Source: Pleomorphovibrio marinus (lineage in GTDB: Bacteria; Bacteroidota; Bacteroidia; Cytophagales; Cyclobacteriaceae). Taken from it: DNA of 64,000 nt. Positions 60,938 to 64,000 of this stretch are shown here, piece by piece (the first letter of the stretch is position 1; every line of letters starts with the position of its first letter). Location: NCBI RefSeq assembly GCF_003347495.1, contig NZ_QCXY01000002.1:682001-746000 (forward strand). The letters run 5' to 3'. The notes under the pieces were generated by a model. That model made no database searches and was not told the DNA's origin. It saw only the letters and a program-made list of their open reading frames with translations. The position numbers and the translations under genes were made by a program.

Positions 60938-61306
60938 ATGAATCAGTCACAAAAACATACAATTTTCAAGGTTCCAGAAGGCTATTTCAACGAATTGCCA
61001 GAAAAGATCTTGAGGAAAAGGAAATGGAAAACCAGAAAGGCTTGGATCGGTAGGGTTGCCGCTGCTGCTATTCTCGTCATTGGAATGGTATTCTTTTTGG
61101 GGGAGAATTCACTATCCACAGCCGATTATTCCGCTAATATAGAGGAGGAAATGGAACTTTGGATCAGTGCGGGTTACTGGAACGAAGAAGATATGCTATT
61201 GCTGGCTGAGAACCCCGATGAGATACTTGAGATTATGCTTCAAGAAGCATGGGACTACGAGGATTGGTATGAGGAGGATCTATTGTATCACAACGAAATT
61301 TGGTAA
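60938..61306 (+). CDS. small membrane protein, likely anti-sigma factor
   Basis: This 122-residue protein. The N-terminal FKVPEGYFNELPEKILRKRKW (read as FKVPEGYFNELP and EKILRKRKW) matches a GYFxxLPxxI element common in sigma-linked Bacteroidota proteins. One transmembrane helix lies at about 38-57 (VAAAAILVIGMVFFLG). The C-terminal part outside the membrane is very acidic with many aromatic residues (WDYEDWYEEDLLYHNEIW). Position after an ECF gene (31-base gap) and topology suggest an anti-sigma role; sequence alone does not prove it. Confidence 0.7.
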   Translation: MNQSQKHTIFKVPEGYFNELPEKILRKRKWKTRKAWIGRVAAAAILVIGMVFFLGENSLSTADYSANIEEEMELWISAGYWNEEDMLLLAENPDEILEIMLQEAWDYEDWYEEDLLYHNEIW

Positions 61307-61308
61307 TC

Positions 61309-61770
61309 ATGTTAAGCGCAAAAAAAATAATTTTATTGATTTTTGTCACCCTCTTGGTCTTTGAGAGTTGGGCTCAGAGGGGAAGAGGTGGCCCAGCGGA
61401 CAGGGAAAAGCTGGAGGCAGCCAAGGTAGCATTTATCACCAAAAAATTGGACCTAAGTCCGGAACAAGCCGAGAAATTCTGGCCCTTGTTTAACCAACAC
61501 GATCAAAAGCGCCGGCAACATATGAAGGCCATACACCAATTGGGTAGAGAGGCAGAAGAGGGTGTTAGCGACCAAAGGGCCAAAGAGCTGATCAGCAAGA
61601 GATTTGAGCTTCAGGAAAAAATCCTACAGCAGGAAAAAGCCTTTATACAATCCCTGGAGGGTATCCTTAGCCCAATGCAAGCCTTGCGGCTTCATGAGGC
61701 TAACAGAGAATTCACTAGACAAATTTACCGCATGCAGGGAAGAGGCAGGTCAGGCCCAAAGGGGAACTAA
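61309..61770 (+). CDS. periplasmic Spy/CpxP-like LTxxQ-type protein
   Basis: This 153-residue protein has a signal peptide (about 1-22, ending ESWAQ). A helical body resembles the LTxxQ family of small stress chaperones and metal-binding proteins (KKLDLSPEQAEKFWPLFNQH at about 45-64). The C-terminus is basic and glycine-rich. The start at 61309 follows the anti-sigma stop by 2 bases; an ATG at 61300 would overlap it. It completes the sigma / anti-sigma / periplasmic protein unit and may sense misfolded proteins or metal. Confidence 0.78.
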   Translation: MLSAKKIILLIFVTLLVFESWAQRGRGGPADREKLEAAKVAFITKKLDLSPEQAEKFWPLFNQHDQKRRQHMKAIHQLGREAEEGVSDQRAKELISKRFELQEKILQQEKAFIQSLEGILSPMQALRLHEANREFTRQIYRMQGRGRSGPKGN

Positions 61771-61783
61771 GCCACTACTGCAT

Positions 61784-61808
61784 ACCGGCATGACTTGCCG
61801 GTTTCTTC
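61784..61808 (+). terminator. intrinsic terminator of the second ECF operon
   Basis: A 7-bp stem, ACCGGCA/TGCCGGT (61784-61790 and 61795-61801), with a 4-base loop followed by a T-rich tract, 13 bases after the stop codon of the Spy-like gene. Confidence 0.75.
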
Positions 61809-61863
61809 TTTTTTATTTTTGGATTGTGCCGAAGGTCTCTATCATTTTTTCTTAATTTGCCTT

Positions 61864-63234
61864 ATGCAAAACTCCCTAAGACTTTTCGAGCTGAACGCAC
61901 TCATTAAAACTACACTGGACTTACACCTGGATCCCGGCTATTGGGTAGTAGCCGAAATCGGAGAGTTTAGGGATTCTGTAAGGGGACACGCCTATTTGGA
62001 CTTGGTAGAGAAGGAGGAAGGTCAACTGTTGGCCAAATTGCGCGCGAATATTTGGTCCTATACGTATCAAGGAATTCGCAGGAAATTCGAATCCGTAACC
62101 GGGGAGCAGTTAAAGGCGGGTATGAATATTCTGTGTTTAGTAAGTGTCCAGTTTCACGAAATTTACGGATTAAGCCTAAATATTAAGGATATTGACCCTT
62201 CCTATACACTAGGGGAAAGGGCGCGGCGAAGGCAGGAAGTAATTGATAGACTCAAAAAGGAAGGCTTACTTGAGCTGAACCGACAATTTCTACTTCCATT
62301 GGTTCCTCAAAGAATTGCCGTTATCAGCTCGGTGACTGCTGCAGGTTATGGGGATTTTATCAACCAGCTGGATCAAAATCCCTATGGCTTTAAAATCAGT
62401 CATAAACTTTACCAGGCCTCCATGCAGGGAAAGGAAACCCCCTCCTCCATCACCAAGGCCATTTCCTTGGTGGAAAAAGACATGGTCACCCATGGGTTTG
62501 ACCTTTTGGTCATCATAAGGGGAGGTGGTGCTCAGACCGATATGGATAGTTTCGATGACTATGAATTAGCCAAGTCCATCGCAGAAGCTGCCTTGCCAGT
62601 GGTCACTGGCATAGGACACGAGCGGGATGAGTCCGTGGCAGACCTGGTGGCGCATACCCAGATGAAAACACCAACTGCCGTTGCGGCATTTATACTTACC
62701 GGCTTCAAGGACTTTGAAGATAAGCTCAAAATGTCCCTGAACCGGATGGAAAGAGCATGTCGCAACCGTTGGCAAAGGGAAAAGGAAGCACTTTCTGGGA
62801 AAGAATTCCTGCTTCTGCGTCTTTTTTCTGGGGTACTTTCCGAACAAAAGGATAGGATTGACACCCATAAACTTCGCGTTGCATCTGTAGCAAAATACGC
62901 GCTGAAATACCAGCTTCTGCAAATTCAAGGAGTTGAAAAGGGAATAAAGAAAAGTGTGGGAGATTTTTTGCACCAAGAACAGGTTCGATTGTTACATTTG
63001 CAGAACAATTTAAAATTGTCAGACCCTGTAGGTATTCTCCAGAAGGGTTACACCCGTACGGAGTTTGAAGGGAAGCCTTTACACAGGCATTCCCCAAGGC
63101 CGGGGGATGAAATTATCACTTTCACCAATAAAGAAAAGATCAACTCTAAAATAACCCGGGTAAATGAGTATGAAATCGAGCCTGCCTACCGGACAGGCAG
63201 GCATAACGAAAACGTCACGCGGGGAGACGATTAG
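61864..63234 (+). CDS. xseA: exodeoxyribonuclease VII large subunit
   Basis: This 456-residue subunit of the ATP-independent single-strand nuclease has an OB-fold N-terminus (about 15-110; WVVAEIGEFRDSVRGHAYLDL) and the catalytic core with RIAVISSVTAAGYGDF and GGGAQTDMDSFDDYELA (about 219-235). TGIGHERDESVADLVAHTQMKTPTAVA follows, seen as TGIGHERDESVAD and LVAHTQMKTPTAVA. The helical C-terminal half ends in LSDPVGILQKGYTRTEFEG. The start ATG at 61864 fits the family; a longer frame begins at 61795. The last 21 codons (from about 63170) are encoded by the leader/hairpin repeat array 5 and are not part of the usual protein end. Confidence 0.93.
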   Translation: MQNSLRLFELNALIKTTLDLHLDPGYWVVAEIGEFRDSVRGHAYLDLVEKEEGQLLAKLRANIWSYTYQGIRRKFESVTGEQLKAGMNILCLVSVQFHEIYGLSLNIKDIDPSYTLGERARRRQEVIDRLKKEGLLELNRQFLLPLVPQRIAVISSVTAAGYGDFINQLDQNPYGFKISHKLYQASMQGKETPSSITKAISLVEKDMVTHGFDLLVIIRGGGAQTDMDSFDDYELAKSIAEAALPVVTGIGHERDESVADLVAHTQMKTPTAVAAFILTGFKDFEDKLKMSLNRMERACRNRWQREKEALSGKEFLLLRLFSGVLSEQKDRIDTHKLRVASVAKYALKYQLLQIQGVEKGIKKSVGDFLHQEQVRLLHLQNNLKLSDPVGILQKGYTRTEFEGKPLHRHSPRPGDEIITFTNKEKINSKITRVNEYEIEPAYRTGRHNENVTRGDD

Positions 63235-63347
63235 GATTGCCAGATTCTCTCGAAACGAGTTCCCCGATCCCAATAAAGGTACGGGGCAGGAATCCCTAAC
63301 CTGCGGTGCAGGACAAGTTATGACCATTAAGAAAAAATTATAAAGAG
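63170..63347 (+). repeat. composite leader/hairpin repeat, array 5 (one diverged unit)
   Basis: One diverged unit, from an ATG at 63170 to the xseB ATG at 63348 (178 bases). It starts ATGAAATCGAGCCTGCC, has the hairpin GCCTGCCT/AGGCAGGC, a degenerate CTCGAAACGAG element, and ends with a leader like the others (ATGACCATTAAGAAAAAATT then TATAAAGAG). Its 5' part is read in frame as the end of XseA (another frame than the mini-ORF ATG). Confidence 0.75.
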
Positions 63348-63557
63348 ATGAAGAATAATAAAGTTTTCAGCTATGATAAGGCCATGCAAAGGATAGAGCA
63401 AATTGTGGAGCAGCTTGAAGGGGATGACAAGAGTATCGATGAGCTGGCCGATTTGGTTAAGGAAGCCAGTAGCCTGGTTAAGGATTGCAAGAAGAAATTA
63501 AAAGACACCGAAGGTGAGATTTCCAAGGCTTTTGAAGATGAGGACAAGCCTGAATAA
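63348..63557 (+). CDS. xseB: exodeoxyribonuclease VII small subunit
   Basis: This 69-residue helical hairpin protein has the family core SYDKAMQRIEQIVEQLEGDD and SIDELADLVKEASSLVKDCKKKL. It combines with XseA to form exonuclease VII. It lies 113 bases after xseA, with repeat array 5 between them. Its ATG is the last ATG of the array, so translation uses the repeat leader. ligA follows at 63592. Confidence 0.92.
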   Translation: MKNNKVFSYDKAMQRIEQIVEQLEGDDKSIDELADLVKEASSLVKDCKKKLKDTEGEISKAFEDEDKPE

Positions 63558-63591
63558 CAGAAGAATCAATTAAAAAAACCATCCACCCAAC

Positions 63592-64000
63592 ATGGTCAAA
63601 GTGAATAATCAGGATGAAGCCGCCAAAAGGATAAAATCCCTAATAGCTACCCTAAACTATCATAATCATCTCTATTATCAAGAAGATAGAACGGAGATAT
63701 CTGATTTTGATTTTGACCAGTTGATGCAGGAACTACAATCCTTGGAGGAGAGGTTCCCGGAATTGAAAAGCGAAGACAGCCCTACACAGCGTGTGGGGGG
63801 CACAATCACCAAACAATTCGAAATTGCGACACATTCCGTGAGGATGCTTTCCTTGGGGAACACCTATTCTGAAGAAGAGCTTTTGGCATTTGATGAGAGA
63901 GTGGCCAAGGGACTGGGACACAGGGATTATTCTTATTTCTGTGAACTTAAGTTTGATGGTGTTGCTATTAGTTTGGTATACGAGAATGGCAGATTAGTAA
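63592..64000 (+). CDS. ligA: NAD-dependent DNA ligase, N-terminal part (partial)
   Basis: The first 136 codons of LigA, cut by the right edge of the window. Visible are the NAD-binding Ia domain (YHNHLYYQED near 23-32), SPTQRVGG (63-70), MLSLGNTYSEEEL (85-97) and the adenylation lysine K120 in CELKFDGVAISL. The enzyme seals nicks in DNA during replication. The start ATG at 63592 follows xseB by 34 bases. No stop codon lies in the window. Confidence 0.96.
   Translation, partial: MVKVNNQDEAAKRIKSLIATLNYHNHLYYQEDRTEISDFDFDQLMQELQSLEERFPELKSEDSPTQRVGGTITKQFEIATHSVRMLSLGNTYSEEELLAFDERVAKGLGHRDYSYFCELKFDGVAISLVYENGRLV

Overview
The window is chromosomal DNA of a Bacteroidota bacterium, most likely a member of the Cytophagales close to Cyclobacteriaceae. 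The reasons are: promoters of the -33 TTTG / -7 TAnnTTTG type with little use of Shine-Dalgarno sites; A-rich translation leaders; many secreted proteins and lipoproteins of Bacteroidota families (DUF4097, DUF4397, DUF1080/PhyH/Gfo-Idh clusters, a CarboxypepD_reg TonB receptor); and an adenylosuccinate lyase, Fmt, XseAB and LigA typical of the phylum. No phage, integrase, intact IS, tRNA, rRNA or CRISPR array was seen. Gene order looks like ordinary chromosome apart from a dispersed intergenic repeat family.

Layout. 1-10 kb: the end of katG, a two-gene nitric-oxide-type stress operon (cysteine-less RIC/ScdA plus an NnrS-like membrane protein) with a clear promoter and twin palindromic operators, a COG2509 flavoprotein with a CoA-binding protein, and an ECF sigma / anti-sigma / outer-membrane protein / DUF4097 operon, followed on the minus strand by a ferredoxin-type reductase and a small membrane protein. 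10-25 kb: a DUF4397 lipoprotein, purB, secreted proteins including a tandem paralogous pair, a SulP transporter, a TonB-dependent receptor, an AI-2E-family membrane protein with an SDR enzyme, and a class D beta-lactamase. 25-34 kb: signalling. It holds a 2019-residue histidine kinase with about 13 PAS domains and one GAF domain, a conserved hypothetical protein, and a GAF kinase with a single-domain response regulator. 34-45 kb: a phosphoesterase lipoprotein, a YdiJ-type FAD/Fe-S dehydrogenase, a Gfo/Idh - DUF1080 - phytanoyl dioxygenase - serine hydrolase operon, and a vanadium-haloperoxidase-like PAP2 protein. 44-51 kb: a glycan-nitrogen locus made of a ROK kinase, a NagB/PIG-L fusion, a ROK repressor, glycosylasparaginase and CutC. 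Together these could take GlcNAc-asparagine from N-glycans to fructose-6-phosphate. 51-64 kb: a CBS protein, YdcF, an Na/Pi symporter, UspA, a polyprenol-phosphate mannosyltransferase, a LolE-type permease, NamZ, fmt, a second ECF sigma operon, xseAB and the start of ligA.

The most unusual feature is a family of composite repeats at five places (6.1, 24.9, 44.1, 55.6 and 63.2 kb). Structured hairpin units of two main types alternate with a near-identical leader of about 33 bases that ends in ATGAAA. In four of the five arrays the last ATG of the array is the start codon of an unrelated gene (outer-membrane protein, class D beta-lactamase, haloperoxidase-like protein, xseB). The repeat therefore seems to supply the 5' leader and translation start of its host gene. 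Unit lengths are quantised (about 88 or 111 bases, plus optional hairpin inserts), and each unit contains conserved mini-ORFs. I know of no described system that matches this exactly.

All calls were made by reading the sequence. No database search, alignment or folding program was run.
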